Made by a program: the position numbers and the translations under genes. From Blautia wexlerae DSM 19850 (GTDB lineage Bacteria; Bacillota; Clostridia; Lachnospirales; Lachnospiraceae), in contig NZ_CP102267.1 in the NCBI RefSeq assembly GCF_025148125.1, forward strand, positions 2,304,501 through 2,368,500: DNA of 64,000 nucleotides, in the 5' to 3' direction. Positions 45,854 to 55,657 of the stretch are shown piece after piece. The notes beneath the pieces were generated by a model. The model was not told the DNA's origin, ran no database searches, and saw only the letters and a list, made by a program, of their open reading frames with translations. Numbering within the stretch: the first letter of the stretch is position 1; each line of letters starts with the position of its first letter.

Positions 45854-46905
45854 TATTTCAACTCCTCATACTGTTCCACGTGGATATCGTCAAAAGTACT
45901 CATAGAATGATAAACCGCTGCTGCCAGATCAAGGATCGGGAATAAAGCTACTGCTCCGGTTCCCTCGCCCAGACACATATCCGCATGAATGATTGCCTCT
46001 TTCCCCATATTCTCAAGGATCAGATGGGCAGCAGGCTCTTTTGATACATGGGATGCAAGAATATAATCCCTCGCAGCCGGGCAGATACGCATGGCAATCA
46101 GCGCAGAAACACAGGAAATAAATCCGTCCATGACTACAGGAATACCATAAACCGCACCTCCCAGAAAGACACCTGCCATTCCAGCGATATCAAGACCGCC
46201 TACCTTTGCCAGAACATCAATGGCATCCTCAGGATCCGGTTTATTTAATGTAATGGCTTTTTTGATCGCATTGATCTTGCGCACAAGTCCCTCGCTGGTC
46301 AGACCTGCGCCGCGCCCTGTCATCTCTTCCACCGGCTGTTTCAATAACACAGAAGCAACTGCACTGCTGGTGGTTGTATTTCCGATTCCCATTTCCCCTG
46401 TTGCCAGAATCCGGTAGCCCTTATCATTCAGTTCCCTTACCATGTCAATGCCTGCTTCAAGCCCCTTTACAGCCTGTTCTCTTGTCATGGCAGGACCCTT
46501 GGTCATATTCTGTGTACCATAGGCAATTTTATGGTCTGTGCGGACTTTTGTGTCCGTCACCATCCCCATATCCACCGGAAAAATCTCCGCATGGTTCTGC
46601 TTACACATCACACCGACAGATGTGTCATATTTCAGAAAATTCTCGGCAACGATGGCAGTAACTTCCTGTCCGGTCTGTGTCACACCCTCTTCTACCACGC
46701 CATTATCCGCGCACATGGCGATCAGACCTCTCCTGGAAAGATCCACCTCTGCGTTTCCTGTAATTCCCGCGATCTGGATCAAAAGAGTCTCCAGTTTTCC
46801 AAGAGAATGCAGTGGTTTCGCAATACTGTCCCATCTTTTCTGTGCAATTTCCATGGCATTGTGATCTAATGGCTTAATCTTTGCAATAGCTTCTTCCAGA
46901 GTCAT
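45853..46905 (-). CDS. cobT: Nicotinate-nucleotide-dimethylbenzimidazole phosphoribosyltransferase
   Basis: A 350-residue enzyme making alpha-ribazole phosphate, which activates the lower ligand base. Landmarks are MCADNGVVEEGVTQ, GEMGIGNTTTSSA, and the catalytic Glu in CLGEGTGAVA. It opens a cobT-cobU-cobS-cobU-like-cobC run. Its start is 24 bases after the gtrA stop with GAGAGGGAAAACTC in front. No cobalamin riboswitch box is visible before it. Confidence 0.95.
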   Translation of the reverse strand: MTLEEAIAKIKPLDHNAMEIAQKRWDSIAKPLHSLGKLETLLIQIAGITGNAEVDLSRRGLIAMCADNGVVEEGVTQTGQEVTAIVAENFLKYDTSVGVMCKQNHAEIFPVDMGMVTDTKVRTDHKIAYGTQNMTKGPAMTREQAVKGLEAGIDMVRELNDKGYRILATGEMGIGNTTTSSAVASVLLKQPVEEMTGRGAGLTSEGLVRKINAIKKAITLNKPDPEDAIDVLAKVGGLDIAGMAGVFLGGAVYGIPVVMDGFISCVSALIAMRICPAARDYILASHVSKEPAAHLILENMGKEAIIHADMCLGEGTGAVALFPILDLAAAVYHSMSTFDDIHVEQYEELK

Positions 46906-46929
46906 GAGTTTTCCCTCTCTTTTCCTTCA

Positions 46930-47346
46930 TTATTTTGATTTCCCTGTTGTAAACACAAAAAATTTACTGAATACATAATTCAGTATCAACACAATAAACT
47001 GTGTCAGGAATTTCCCGATCATATCATTAAGCCCCATCACTGACACAAGCAGCCATACACCGCCAACCTCTATCACCATAGTGACCAGTCTGGCACTGAC
47101 AAATTTGCAGAATGGCTGAACATGATCCTTCAATGTCTCGCATTTATCCTGAAAAACATACTTCGAATTTACCACATAGGCAAACAGGATCGCCAGGATG
47201 ATCGAAATAATATTGGCGATATTCAGCTCCACCTTCAGCTTTCTGAGAATGAAAAAGCTGACCAGATTTACCATAGTGGTACATCCGCCAAAGAAAATAT
47301 AGCGGATAACGGAACTTTCATACATTTTTCTGATCCATTGCTTCAT
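46930..47346 (-). CDS. GtrA family membrane protein
   Basis: A 138-residue protein with four membrane segments (FFGGCTTMVNLVSFFIL; NIISIILAILFAYVVNSKYVF; and two more). GtrA proteins are thought to help flip undecaprenyl-linked sugars. The start is the Met after GAGAGGATATATTTT. It lies 13 bases after the glycosyltransferase, matching the usual gtrA/gtrB pairing. Confidence 0.88.
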   Translation of the reverse strand: MKQWIRKMYESSVIRYIFFGGCTTMVNLVSFFILRKLKVELNIANIISIILAILFAYVVNSKYVFQDKCETLKDHVQPFCKFVSARLVTMVIEVGGVWLLVSVMGLNDMIGKFLTQFIVLILNYVFSKFFVFTTGKSK

Positions 47347-47359
47347 AAAATATATCCTC

Positions 47360-48295
47360 TCAGTCCTGTATATTTCCATTCTTAATTACTTTTGAAATAA
47401 TATATCTCGGTCTGCGCTTTACTTCTTCATAAATCTTGGAAATATAATATCCAATGATCCCAAGACTGATCATCATGGCACTTCCCACCAGAAGCAGCAC
47501 CATCAGCAGGGTGGTATAACCTTCCACTGCAGAACCTGTAAAATACTGCACAAGCGAATAGACCATAAGGACCAGCGAACAGACAAAACATATCGCTCCT
47601 GTGATCGTAACAAACTGCAGCGGAAAAGTAGTAAATGCCACTATATTTGTGAACGCATATTTCACCAAAGACCACGGAGACCACTTGGAAACGCCGGCCT
47701 CTCTCTCCTGCACCTCAAATTCCACACTGGTAGTCTTATATCCCACCCAGGAAGAAGTAGCCCGAAAGAACATATTCCTCTCAGGCATAGACAGAATACT
47801 GTCCACAGCCTTCCTGTCCATCATCTTAAAATCCGAGGCATCCTTCATATTTACCTTAGTTGCCTTAGACATGATATCATAGAAAAATCCGGCACATTCT
47901 TTATGTAAAAAGCCCTCTTTTCCTCTGTCTGCCTTCACACCCTCGATCACTTCATAGCCTTCCTGCCACAGCCTGTACATCTCAAGAAGTGTCTGCGGCG
48001 GATGCTGCAGGTCACAGTCCATGACAGCCACCACATCTCCACAGGCCTGCGCCAGTCCTGCGAAAATCGCTGCTTCCTTTCCGAAATTTCTGGAAAAAAG
48101 AACGCCTGTCACATTCGCATCCCTCTCTCCTGCCTTCTGAATTTCTTCCCATGTCCGGTCGCCGGAACCATCGTTTACAACCACCAGCTCATAGGGAATC
48201 TTCGCTTCTGTAAGAACTTCCGCCAGCACCCGACAGGTTTTCCCAACCATCAGCTCCTCATTATATGCCGGAAGTACCACTGATAATTTACTCAT
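47360..48295 (-). CDS. Family 2 glycosyltransferase, GtrB/DPM1-like
   Basis: A 311-residue enzyme with an N-terminal GT-A domain (SVVLPAYNEE, VVNDGSGDRTWE, VAVMDCDLQHPPQ with the DxD-like metal site) and two C-terminal membrane segments. Such enzymes load glucose or another sugar onto undecaprenyl phosphate. The start is the ATG eight bases after AGGA. Partnered with GtrA and probably with YfhO upstream in envelope glycosylation. Confidence 0.9.
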   Translation of the reverse strand: MSKLSVVLPAYNEELMVGKTCRVLAEVLTEAKIPYELVVVNDGSGDRTWEEIQKAGERDANVTGVLFSRNFGKEAAIFAGLAQACGDVVAVMDCDLQHPPQTLLEMYRLWQEGYEVIEGVKADRGKEGFLHKECAGFFYDIMSKATKVNMKDASDFKMMDRKAVDSILSMPERNMFFRATSSWVGYKTTSVEFEVQEREAGVSKWSPWSLVKYAFTNIVAFTTFPLQFVTITGAICFVCSLVLMVYSLVQYFTGSAVEGYTTLLMVLLLVGSAMMISLGIIGYYISKIYEEVKRRPRYIISKVIKNGNIQD

Positions 48296-48384
48296 GATGT
48301 CATTCCTCATTTTATTTCATTCATTTACAACAGACCAATTTCTCATTCACTGTCTGTTATTCCTATAAATATTTTCTATAATGT

Positions 48385-48412
48385 CAGGGGCAAAAGGTAT
48401 TTTGCTCCTAAG
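48385..48412. repeat. 28 bp GGGGCAAAA palindrome, copy 2
   Basis: CAGGGGCAAAAGG and TATTTTGCTCCTAAG form a short hairpin; the reverse complement closely matches the copy at 23959-23986. It lies in the 310-base gap between YfhO and the glycosyltransferase, which holds no gene. Confidence 0.6.
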
Positions 48413-48533
48413 CACTTTACAGCTCCTGCAATTCTTATTTCTACTTTATTATACACAAATTTACAGAAATGTCCATTCCAACAATCTGCATACTCCAGTG
48501 TGTCAAACACTTCACAGGATAGTAGCACGTATA

Positions 48534-48560
48534 TTACTGTTCTCTTCGTTCTCAGTAACG
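48534..48560. repeat. GTTACTG mini-hairpin, degenerate relative of the seven-copy family
   Basis: ATTACTG and CAGTAAC enclose TTCTCTTCGTTCT, resembling the left end of the longer repeats (GTTACTGTTCACTCCGTTCACAG). Probably a decayed fragment. Confidence 0.45.
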
Positions 48561-48605
48561 AGACTCAAATTCATTCCAGACTTTCCTGAAGCAATGGAAT
48601 TTGGA

Positions 48606-51341
48606 TTACTTTTTCTTCCTGAACACCAACATTACATATATAACCAGCCCCAGAACAGAAAGAAGCATTCCCGCTTTCAGATAAGGTGTGCAATATGTAA
48701 GGCGTATCTCATGTGAACCAGGTTCCAGTTCCAGAGCCATAAACATGGTATTCGCCTTCTGAAGCTTCGTTTCTTTCCCGTCCACATAAGCCGTAAATCC
48801 CTTACTGTACGGAACAGACAACACAAGAGCTTTCTTTTCGGAAACACTGATATCCCCTGTAATCTCATTCGTTCCCATTTTTACATTCTCGAGAGCTTCT
48901 TCACCCAGCTTCACAGTTTTTTCCTCAATCCCCTGCACCGGCTGACTCACAACCCTTAATTTATCATAGGTATAAACACCCGTATTGGCAAAGGTGATCG
49001 TCATAGTACGAACCCCTGATCTGGAATATCCCATATTGCAGAGAAAATCATGCCGTCCACTGTAGGCATTATACTTATCCGTAAAAATCTTTATGGTCTT
49101 GGTCACATCATTGGAGCTGACTGTCATAGCCGCTTCCTTTGATTCCTTCCAGTATCGCCACCGGCTGTCCTCATCAAGAACCTTATTTTGGTCATACTCA
49201 GACATCTTCTTCCACTGACTGTTACCAATCAGTTCTCTTGGTGAAAGACTGTCATAATCCAGATTATCTGCGATCAGGTAATTCTCACTGTCCGTAAGAC
49301 CATGGAACACAAGCTTCAGCTGCGCCCCTTCCTTCGTCACCCTGATTGCTCCCTTAGACAGAGCACAACCATCCCCTGTCTCCATACGATACTGGATATT
49401 CTCATTATCAGCATCAACAGATGCCTCAGGCAGTGTACTCTCCTCAAGCACCACACCGTCCATCAAAGCCTGCTGCTTTTTTACCACATCCATTTTCTCA
49501 TATTCCGATTCAGGAATATAACTGTCATAAGTATAACCCAGAGGCAGTGCATTCTCATTCTCATAAGCCCTGCACTCACTTTTTCCCTTTCCTGCAGAGC
49601 CCTTCTCTTTATTATATCCATAGGAAAGATAGCGGAAATTATCACCACTTATCACAAAATACTTCACAGAAGCCAGCCTGTCCAGAATCGTCCTTCCGTC
49701 CAGGTTCTCATAATGCTGCTCCCATGGCGTATTCAGATACATTTCACTGAAAAAATCACTGATACTGCTGTTTGCAAGACTGAAATAATAAGCAGTACTG
49801 TTCGTACCCATATACATAGAAGTATTATCATAGGGCAATGCCCCATACTGGTCATAACGATAGACACCTGAATCCCCGGCAGCAAGAACCGCCTTATCCG
49901 TATTCGACTCCAGCTTATCCAGCGACTCCTCTTCGGCTGCAAACTCTGACAGATAATCCTTCTCATAAGAATACTGATAAGAAACATTCAACATAATGCT
50001 CACCACAAGCAAAGCACTGAGAAGCCCACACATATACTTCCCCTGCAGAAAAATATTTCCAAAAGAAGTAACCGTAAACACAGCCAATACCAGAACCAGC
50101 ACACCTGCCATATTTCTCTGCGTTCTGGCAGCTTTCGCAAACAGAGCCAGCACACAATACGCCACCGTCATGACAAAAATCTTCTTCTTTTCCCTCACAG
50201 TCAGAGTAAACAGCTCAGGATATGCCTTCACGAAAATGTACGCGATCATCATCCCATAAGCCCAGATCCACCTGTTGGACACATAAGAGAAACCATTGAG
50301 CACATGCCCTGCAAAAGGCACCAGCAAAAACAGATTCAACAGCCCAAATCCCAATTTTAGATCCAGATACTTCTTCTTCCTGGAAAAAAGCACAAACACA
50401 CCCGCCATAGCAACAGCAGAATACCCGGCAACCCCCCACTGGATCATATTCTCCCCGATCAGATCACCCAGATACTTCTCATAATAAATTTTATCATATA
50501 AAAGAGGCACATAATTCTCAGCCTGAAACCTGTCCGTACCAAAAATCGTCATGACCACCGGAATAAAAATAACCGCCGCGATCATCAAAGCCACCGCATA
50601 ATAGCCGATAAACTTCACCAGCCATCCCAGAACATCCTTCACACTTCTCTCACTGAAAATCCCAAAATATCGGAAAGCCGCATAAATAAACATAAAAATA
50701 CAGATCATATAAAAGAAATAGAAATTCGACATAGCCGAAACCGCAGTCGCCCAGATAAACAGCCATGGCTTCTCCCTCTTATAAATCTTATCAATCCCCA
50801 TCAGAACCAACGGCAGATAAATCATAGGATTGGAAAAATACGGATGCTTCATAGCCGCATAAATCGTCCATCCCGCAAAAATATAGATCAACGTTCCCAT
50901 AAACGTCGCCTGCTTCGGATTCTTATGATAAAAACAAAAAACACTAAAAGAAATCCCCGCCAGATAAATCCTCAGAAAAATCAGAACCTCATACAAAACC
51001 TCCGTCTTATTCTCCGGCACAAACACAGACAACAAAGTCAGCGGATCCCCGATCACATAATAATGCAAAGTTGTAAGAATATCCGAACCATACCCGATAT
51101 TCATATCCCACATAGGCAATTCCAGCTTATGCTCTACAAAAATCGTATGCAGAACCTCCCTCAGATACCGCCCATAATACGCCAGAGAATTTAAATGCTG
51201 TGGAATCCCGTCATGACTCCACACCAAAGACTTCCCATTCCCCGCAAACTGATAATAGATAAAAAAAGAAATAACCCCAAATACAAGCGTATATAATAAG
51301 TAGAAATCCTTCTTACTATCCCTGCTCACAAATCTCCTCAT
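48606..51341 (-). CDS. YfhO family membrane protein
   Basis: A 911-residue polytopic protein with about 12-14 membrane segments in the first ~470 residues and one at the C-terminus, with a large extracytoplasmic region between. The early WSHDGIPQHL has the acidic residue expected of GT-C-like enzymes, and TLHYYVIGDPLTLLSVF is family-typical. YfhO proteins add sugars to lipoteichoic acid or other envelope polymers in some Firmicutes. The start is the ATG after AAAGGAGCGGTT; 32 upstream codons are leader. Confidence 0.88.
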   Translation of the reverse strand: MRRFVSRDSKKDFYLLYTLVFGVISFFIYYQFAGNGKSLVWSHDGIPQHLNSLAYYGRYLREVLHTIFVEHKLELPMWDMNIGYGSDILTTLHYYVIGDPLTLLSVFVPENKTEVLYEVLIFLRIYLAGISFSVFCFYHKNPKQATFMGTLIYIFAGWTIYAAMKHPYFSNPMIYLPLVLMGIDKIYKREKPWLFIWATAVSAMSNFYFFYMICIFMFIYAAFRYFGIFSERSVKDVLGWLVKFIGYYAVALMIAAVIFIPVVMTIFGTDRFQAENYVPLLYDKIYYEKYLGDLIGENMIQWGVAGYSAVAMAGVFVLFSRKKKYLDLKLGFGLLNLFLLVPFAGHVLNGFSYVSNRWIWAYGMMIAYIFVKAYPELFTLTVREKKKIFVMTVAYCVLALFAKAARTQRNMAGVLVLVLAVFTVTSFGNIFLQGKYMCGLLSALLVVSIMLNVSYQYSYEKDYLSEFAAEEESLDKLESNTDKAVLAAGDSGVYRYDQYGALPYDNTSMYMGTNSTAYYFSLANSSISDFFSEMYLNTPWEQHYENLDGRTILDRLASVKYFVISGDNFRYLSYGYNKEKGSAGKGKSECRAYENENALPLGYTYDSYIPESEYEKMDVVKKQQALMDGVVLEESTLPEASVDADNENIQYRMETGDGCALSKGAIRVTKEGAQLKLVFHGLTDSENYLIADNLDYDSLSPRELIGNSQWKKMSEYDQNKVLDEDSRWRYWKESKEAAMTVSSNDVTKTIKIFTDKYNAYSGRHDFLCNMGYSRSGVRTMTITFANTGVYTYDKLRVVSQPVQGIEEKTVKLGEEALENVKMGTNEITGDISVSEKKALVLSVPYSKGFTAYVDGKETKLQKANTMFMALELEPGSHEIRLTYCTPYLKAGMLLSVLGLVIYVMLVFRKKK

Positions 51342-51481
51342 AACCGCTCCTTTATATTCTATCATTCTAAACCGAGTTATAAAGTTCTTACTGATTATAG
51401 ACAAATATCCAATACTTGTCAAATTTATAGCCAACATTATTTCATTGTTTAAGAACGACGAAAGTATTTAAATCAGCCAAC

Positions 51482-51702
51482 AACCAGCCGGGGAATGACA
51501 GAACATCTGAGGCGAATCTCGAGGGTTCATGTAATTTCTTAGTATTTGGAAAGCCGCGTTATTCAGAAATTGCTCACTGTTTGAGCGAAGCGAGTTTGAG
51601 CAATTTCTGAATGTTTTTAGCGGTTTTTCAAATACTAAGAAATTACATGGTTCCGAGACTGAGCCTCAGATGTTCTGCCATTCCCCGGCGTCCCCTTTTT
51701 AA
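51482..51702. repeat. Large nested palindrome with conserved linkers, copy B
   Basis: Arms: outer 51487-51513 with 51663-51689 (27 bp, one mismatch), middle 51528-51548 with 51629-51649 (21 bp perfect), inner 51562-51576 with 51597-51611 (15 bp perfect). The conserved parts match copy A: ACCAGC at the left, GCGTTAT at 51556, TTGAGCGAAGCGAG in the loop at 51581, ATGTTTTTAGCGG at 51611 and GCGTCCCC plus five T at the right. Arm sequences are unrelated to copy A. Confidence 0.85.
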
Positions 51703-51711
51703 GCAATACAT

Positions 51712-51744
51712 AAAAGGACCGCGATACAAAAAGTACCGCGGCCC
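51712..51744 (-). terminator. Terminator after nifJ
   Basis: GGGCCGCGGTAC and GTATCGCGGTCC pair on the minus strand, followed by TTTTATG. It lies between the nifJ stop and palindrome B. Confidence 0.7.
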
Positions 51745-51835
51745 ACATATATCGTCTGGACACTATAAATAGCTCTATCTATTTATTTTTTAATGATTTA
51801 TAAACTTGTTTACAGTCGTTCAAAAACCGAAAAGA

Positions 51836-54800
51836 TTATTCAGCACTATGAAGAGCGATCAGCTTCTGCAGATATTCAAATCTAGCCTTAGCCTCAGCCT
51901 CATTCTTAGCAAACAGTCTTGCAGCCTTCTCAGGATTCTGACGTTTCAGAGAGTTGTAACGAACCTCACCGTCAAGGAATGCCTGATAATCTTCCATGCT
52001 CGGAGCCTTGGAATCAAGAGAGAACTTGTTTCCTTCAGCTGCAGGATTGAATCTGAAGTTATGCCAGTATCCAACCTTAACTGCTAATTCTTCCTCTGTC
52101 TGAGCTTTTGCCATACCTTTCTTAATACCATGGTTGATACATGGAGCATAAGCGATGATCAGAGATGGTCCCGGATAAGCCTCAGCCTCTGCAATAGCTT
52201 TTACAGTCTGGTTGAAGTCAGCACCCATGGAAATCTGAGCAACGTATACATAGCCATAGCTCATAGCGATGGAAGCCATATCTTTCTTCTTAGTCTCTTT
52301 ACCGCCTGCAGCGAACTGAGCGATAGCACCTGTAGGTGTAGACTTGGAAGACTGTCCACCTGTGTTAGAATAAACCTCTGTATCGAATACCATAACGTTG
52401 ATGTCACGTCCACTAGCGAGAACATGGTCAACACCACCGAATCCAATATCGTAAGCCCATCCGTCACCACCGAAGATCCACTGGGATTTCTTAGCCAGGA
52501 AATCTTTCTGAGCAAGGATTTCTTTTGCTTTGTCACATCCGCAAGCTTCAAGAGCAGCAACAAGTTTGTCTGTAGCAGCGCCGTTTGTAGCACCTACAGC
52601 AAATGTATCCAGCCATTCCTGACCAGCTGCCTTAACGTCTTCGTTTGTTCCGTTAGCAACAACGTCTTCAACTTTTGCTTTTAAGCCATCGCGGATAGCT
52701 CTCTGAGCAAGAAGCATACCATAACCAAACTCAGCGTTATCTTCGAACAGAGAGTTGGACCATGCAGGACCCTGTCCCTTAGCGTTTACTGTGTATGGTG
52801 TAGATGGTGAGGAGTTACCCCAGATAGAAGAACATCCTGTTGCGTTTGCGATGTACATTCTGTCACCGAACAGCTGAGTGATCAGTTTAGCGTATGGTGT
52901 TTCACCACATCCTGCACAAGCTCCAGAGAACTCAAGCAGAGGCTGTTTGAACTGGCTGCCTTTAACAGTTGCTTCTTTAAATTTAGCGATAACATCTTCT
53001 TTAACCGGCAGTTTAACTGTGTAGTCAAAGTATTTCTGCTCGTCTGCGCTTGCTTCAAGGTTTTCCATAGCAAGTGCTTTCGCACCCTTCTTACCTGGGC
53101 AAACGTTTACACAAGAACCACATCCTGTACAGTCAAGTGCGGATACGGACATTGTGAATTTATATTCTTTCATACCTGTAAGGTCTAATGTCTTCATGCC
53201 TTCAGGAGCATTAGCTGCTTCTTCAGCTGTCAGAGCTACAGGACGGATAACTGCGTGCGGGCAGACATAAGCACATCTGTTACACTGGATACAGTTTTCC
53301 GGATTCCATACAGGAACGTTAACTGCGATACCACGTTTTTCATATGCAGCAGAACCGGATGGTGTTGTACCATCTACATAATCCTTGAATGCAGATACAG
53401 GTAAGGAGTTACCTTCCTGAGCATTAACTTTAGCCTGGATATTGTTAACGAAATCGATAACATCCTGACGTCCTTCTGTTGCATGAGTCATATGAAGACC
53501 TTCGTCCTCAGCGTTCTTCCAGCTTTCCGGAACCTGGATCTCTACAACCTGTTTAGCACCAGCGTCGATAGCTGCCCAGTTCTTCTGTACGACATCATCA
53601 CCTTTACGTCCGTATGTTGCCTTGGCAGCAGCTTTCATAAGGTCGATTGCCTGATCTTCCGGAATGATTCCTGTCAGTTTGAAGAATGCAGACTGAAGGA
53701 TTGTGTTGATACGTGTTGGTCCCATGCCAGTTTCAATACCGATCTTAACACCGTCGATTGTGTAGAATTTGATATTGTGGTTAGCGATGAAAGCTTTTAC
53801 CTGTCCTGGTAAATGTTTCTCAAGACCTTCCATATCCCATGCACAGTTAAGGAGGAATGTACCACCGTCAACAAGTTCCTGAACCATGTTGTATTTGTTT
53901 ACGTAGGATGGATTATGACATGCTACGAAGTTTGCTTTGTGGATCAGGTATGTGGATTTGATCGGTTTCTTACCGAAACGTAAGTGGGACATTGTAACAC
54001 CACCGGACTTCTTGGAGTCATAATCAAAGTAAGCCTGTGCGTACATGTCTGTGTTATCACCGATGATCTTGATGGAGTTCTTGTTGGCACCTACTGTACC
54101 ATCAGCTCCCAGACCCCAGAATTTACAGTTTGTTGTTCCTTCAGGAGTTGTTACGATCGGAGCACCTGTCTCAAGGGAAAGGTTAGTAACATCATCAACG
54201 ATACCGATTGTGAATTTCTCTTTTGCAGTGTTTTCATAAACAGCTACGATCTGTGCAGGTGTAGTATCTTTGGAACCTAAACCATAACGTCCGGAGAATA
54301 CTTTTACGCCGCCGAATTTGCTGTCTTTTAATGCTGCTACAACGTCAAGGTACAGTGGCTCGCCAAGTGCACCCGGCTCTTTAGTTCTGTCAAGAACTGT
54401 GATCTGTTTTACAGATTCCGGAATTGCATCAATGAGTGCCTGTGCGCAGAATGGTCTGTAAAGACGAACTTTGACAACACCGACTTTCTTTCCTGCTGCT
54501 GCAAGGTAGTCGATTGTCTCCTCGATTGTATCGTTTACAGATCCCATAGCAACGATTACGTGTTCTGCATCAGCAGCTCCGTAGTAGTTGAATAATTTGT
54601 AATCTGTACCGATCTTAGCGTTAACTTTGTCCATGTATTCCTGAACTACTGCCGGAAGAGCATCGTAGTATGGGTTACATGCTTCTCTTGCCTGGAAGAA
54701 GATATCAGGGTTCTGAGCGGAACCTCTCTGGCATGGGTGATTTGGATTCAGGGCATGGTTACGGAATTCAGCGATTGCTTCCAGATCTGCCATATCCTTA

Positions 54801-55372
54801 AGATCTTCATAATCCCATGTCTCGATCTTCTGGATCTCGTGAGATGTACGGAATCCATCGAAGAAGTTGATGAACGGAACTTTACCTTTGATTGCTGAAA
54901 GGTGAGCAACAGGTGTTAAGTCCATAACTTCCTGTACAGAAGATTCGCAGAGCATTGCACATCCGGTCTGACGACAGGCCATAACGTCTGAATGATCTCC
55001 AAAAATTGAAAGTGCATGAGAAGCAAGTGCACGTGCAGATACGTTGAATACTGCAGGTAACTGCTCACCAGCGATTTTGTAAAGGTTTGGGATCATAAGT
55101 AACAGACCCTGAGATGCTGTATATGTTGTTGTTAAAGCACCTGCTGCCAGAGATCCGTGTACAGCACCTGCTGCACCAGCCTCAGACTGCATTTCAGTTA
55201 CCTGAACTTCCTGTCCGAAAATGTTCTTTCTTCCCTGGGTTGCCCATTCATCTGTTGCTTCCGCCATAACAGATGAAGGAGTGATCGGGTAAATAGCGGC
55301 TACATCTGAGTATGCATATGAAGCATGAGCAGCTGCATGGTTACCATCCATGGTTTTCATCTTTCTTGCCAT
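51836..55372 (-). CDS. nifJ: Pyruvate:ferredoxin (flavodoxin) oxidoreductase
   Basis: A single-chain 1178-residue PFOR converting pyruvate and CoA to acetyl-CoA, CO2 and reduced ferredoxin. The N-terminal AAHASYAYSDVAAIYPITPSS starts the pyruvate-binding part (written AAHASYAYSDVAAIY then PITPSS). Ferredoxin-type clusters are CIQCNRCAYVCP and CTGCGSCVNVCPG. The thiamine-diphosphate part has GCSSIWGNSSPSTPY and GDGWAYDIGFGG. AAGGAGGAAAAACAAACT precedes the ATG. It is preceded by an Rrf2 regulator with its own terminator. Confidence 0.97.
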   Translation of the reverse strand: MARKMKTMDGNHAAAHASYAYSDVAAIYPITPSSVMAEATDEWATQGRKNIFGQEVQVTEMQSEAGAAGAVHGSLAAGALTTTYTASQGLLLMIPNLYKIAGEQLPAVFNVSARALASHALSIFGDHSDVMACRQTGCAMLCESSVQEVMDLTPVAHLSAIKGKVPFINFFDGFRTSHEIQKIETWDYEDLKDMADLEAIAEFRNHALNPNHPCQRGSAQNPDIFFQAREACNPYYDALPAVVQEYMDKVNAKIGTDYKLFNYYGAADAEHVIVAMGSVNDTIEETIDYLAAAGKKVGVVKVRLYRPFCAQALIDAIPESVKQITVLDRTKEPGALGEPLYLDVVAALKDSKFGGVKVFSGRYGLGSKDTTPAQIVAVYENTAKEKFTIGIVDDVTNLSLETGAPIVTTPEGTTNCKFWGLGADGTVGANKNSIKIIGDNTDMYAQAYFDYDSKKSGGVTMSHLRFGKKPIKSTYLIHKANFVACHNPSYVNKYNMVQELVDGGTFLLNCAWDMEGLEKHLPGQVKAFIANHNIKFYTIDGVKIGIETGMGPTRINTILQSAFFKLTGIIPEDQAIDLMKAAAKATYGRKGDDVVQKNWAAIDAGAKQVVEIQVPESWKNAEDEGLHMTHATEGRQDVIDFVNNIQAKVNAQEGNSLPVSAFKDYVDGTTPSGSAAYEKRGIAVNVPVWNPENCIQCNRCAYVCPHAVIRPVALTAEEAANAPEGMKTLDLTGMKEYKFTMSVSALDCTGCGSCVNVCPGKKGAKALAMENLEASADEQKYFDYTVKLPVKEDVIAKFKEATVKGSQFKQPLLEFSGACAGCGETPYAKLITQLFGDRMYIANATGCSSIWGNSSPSTPYTVNAKGQGPAWSNSLFEDNAEFGYGMLLAQRAIRDGLKAKVEDVVANGTNEDVKAAGQEWLDTFAVGATNGAATDKLVAALEACGCDKAKEILAQKDFLAKKSQWIFGGDGWAYDIGFGGVDHVLASGRDINVMVFDTEVYSNTGGQSSKSTPTGAIAQFAAGGKETKKKDMASIAMSYGYVYVAQISMGADFNQTVKAIAEAEAYPGPSLIIAYAPCINHGIKKGMAKAQTEEELAVKVGYWHNFRFNPAAEGNKFSLDSKAPSMEDYQAFLDGEVRYNSLKRQNPEKAARLFAKNEAEAKARFEYLQKLIALHSAE

Positions 55373-55457
55373 AGTTTGTTTTTCCTCCTTAAAGGTTGAT
55401 GAAAATTAATTATTTATTTCAAGGCATAAGTAAAATATACCTCAAATTTCATTGTAG

Positions 55458-55487
55458 ATTATAACATAATCTTCTGCCTGTGTCCAA
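55458..55487 (-). promoter_or_regulatory. Promoter of nifJ
   Basis: TTGGAC, 18 bases, TATAAT on the minus strand; leader about 75 bases. Confidence 0.65.
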
Positions 55488-55631
55488 TTTGTTTTGACAT
55501 ATTTTGTATCTTCTGAGGTACAAAGCAGGGATTTTCTGTTATTTCAGTAGCAAATATGTGCATTTTTCGAGTTACATATAACTAACATTATGCAGATATG
55601 CCAAATTTCGGACAAATCAGGCAGATAAAAG

Positions 55632-55657
55632 TAAAAAAAGGAGGCTCTACGCCTCCT
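55632..55657 (-). terminator. Terminator overlapping the end of the Rrf2 gene
   Basis: AGGAGGC-GTAGA-GCCTCCT followed by seven T on the minus strand. The TAG stop of the gene lies in the loop. Confidence 0.85.
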
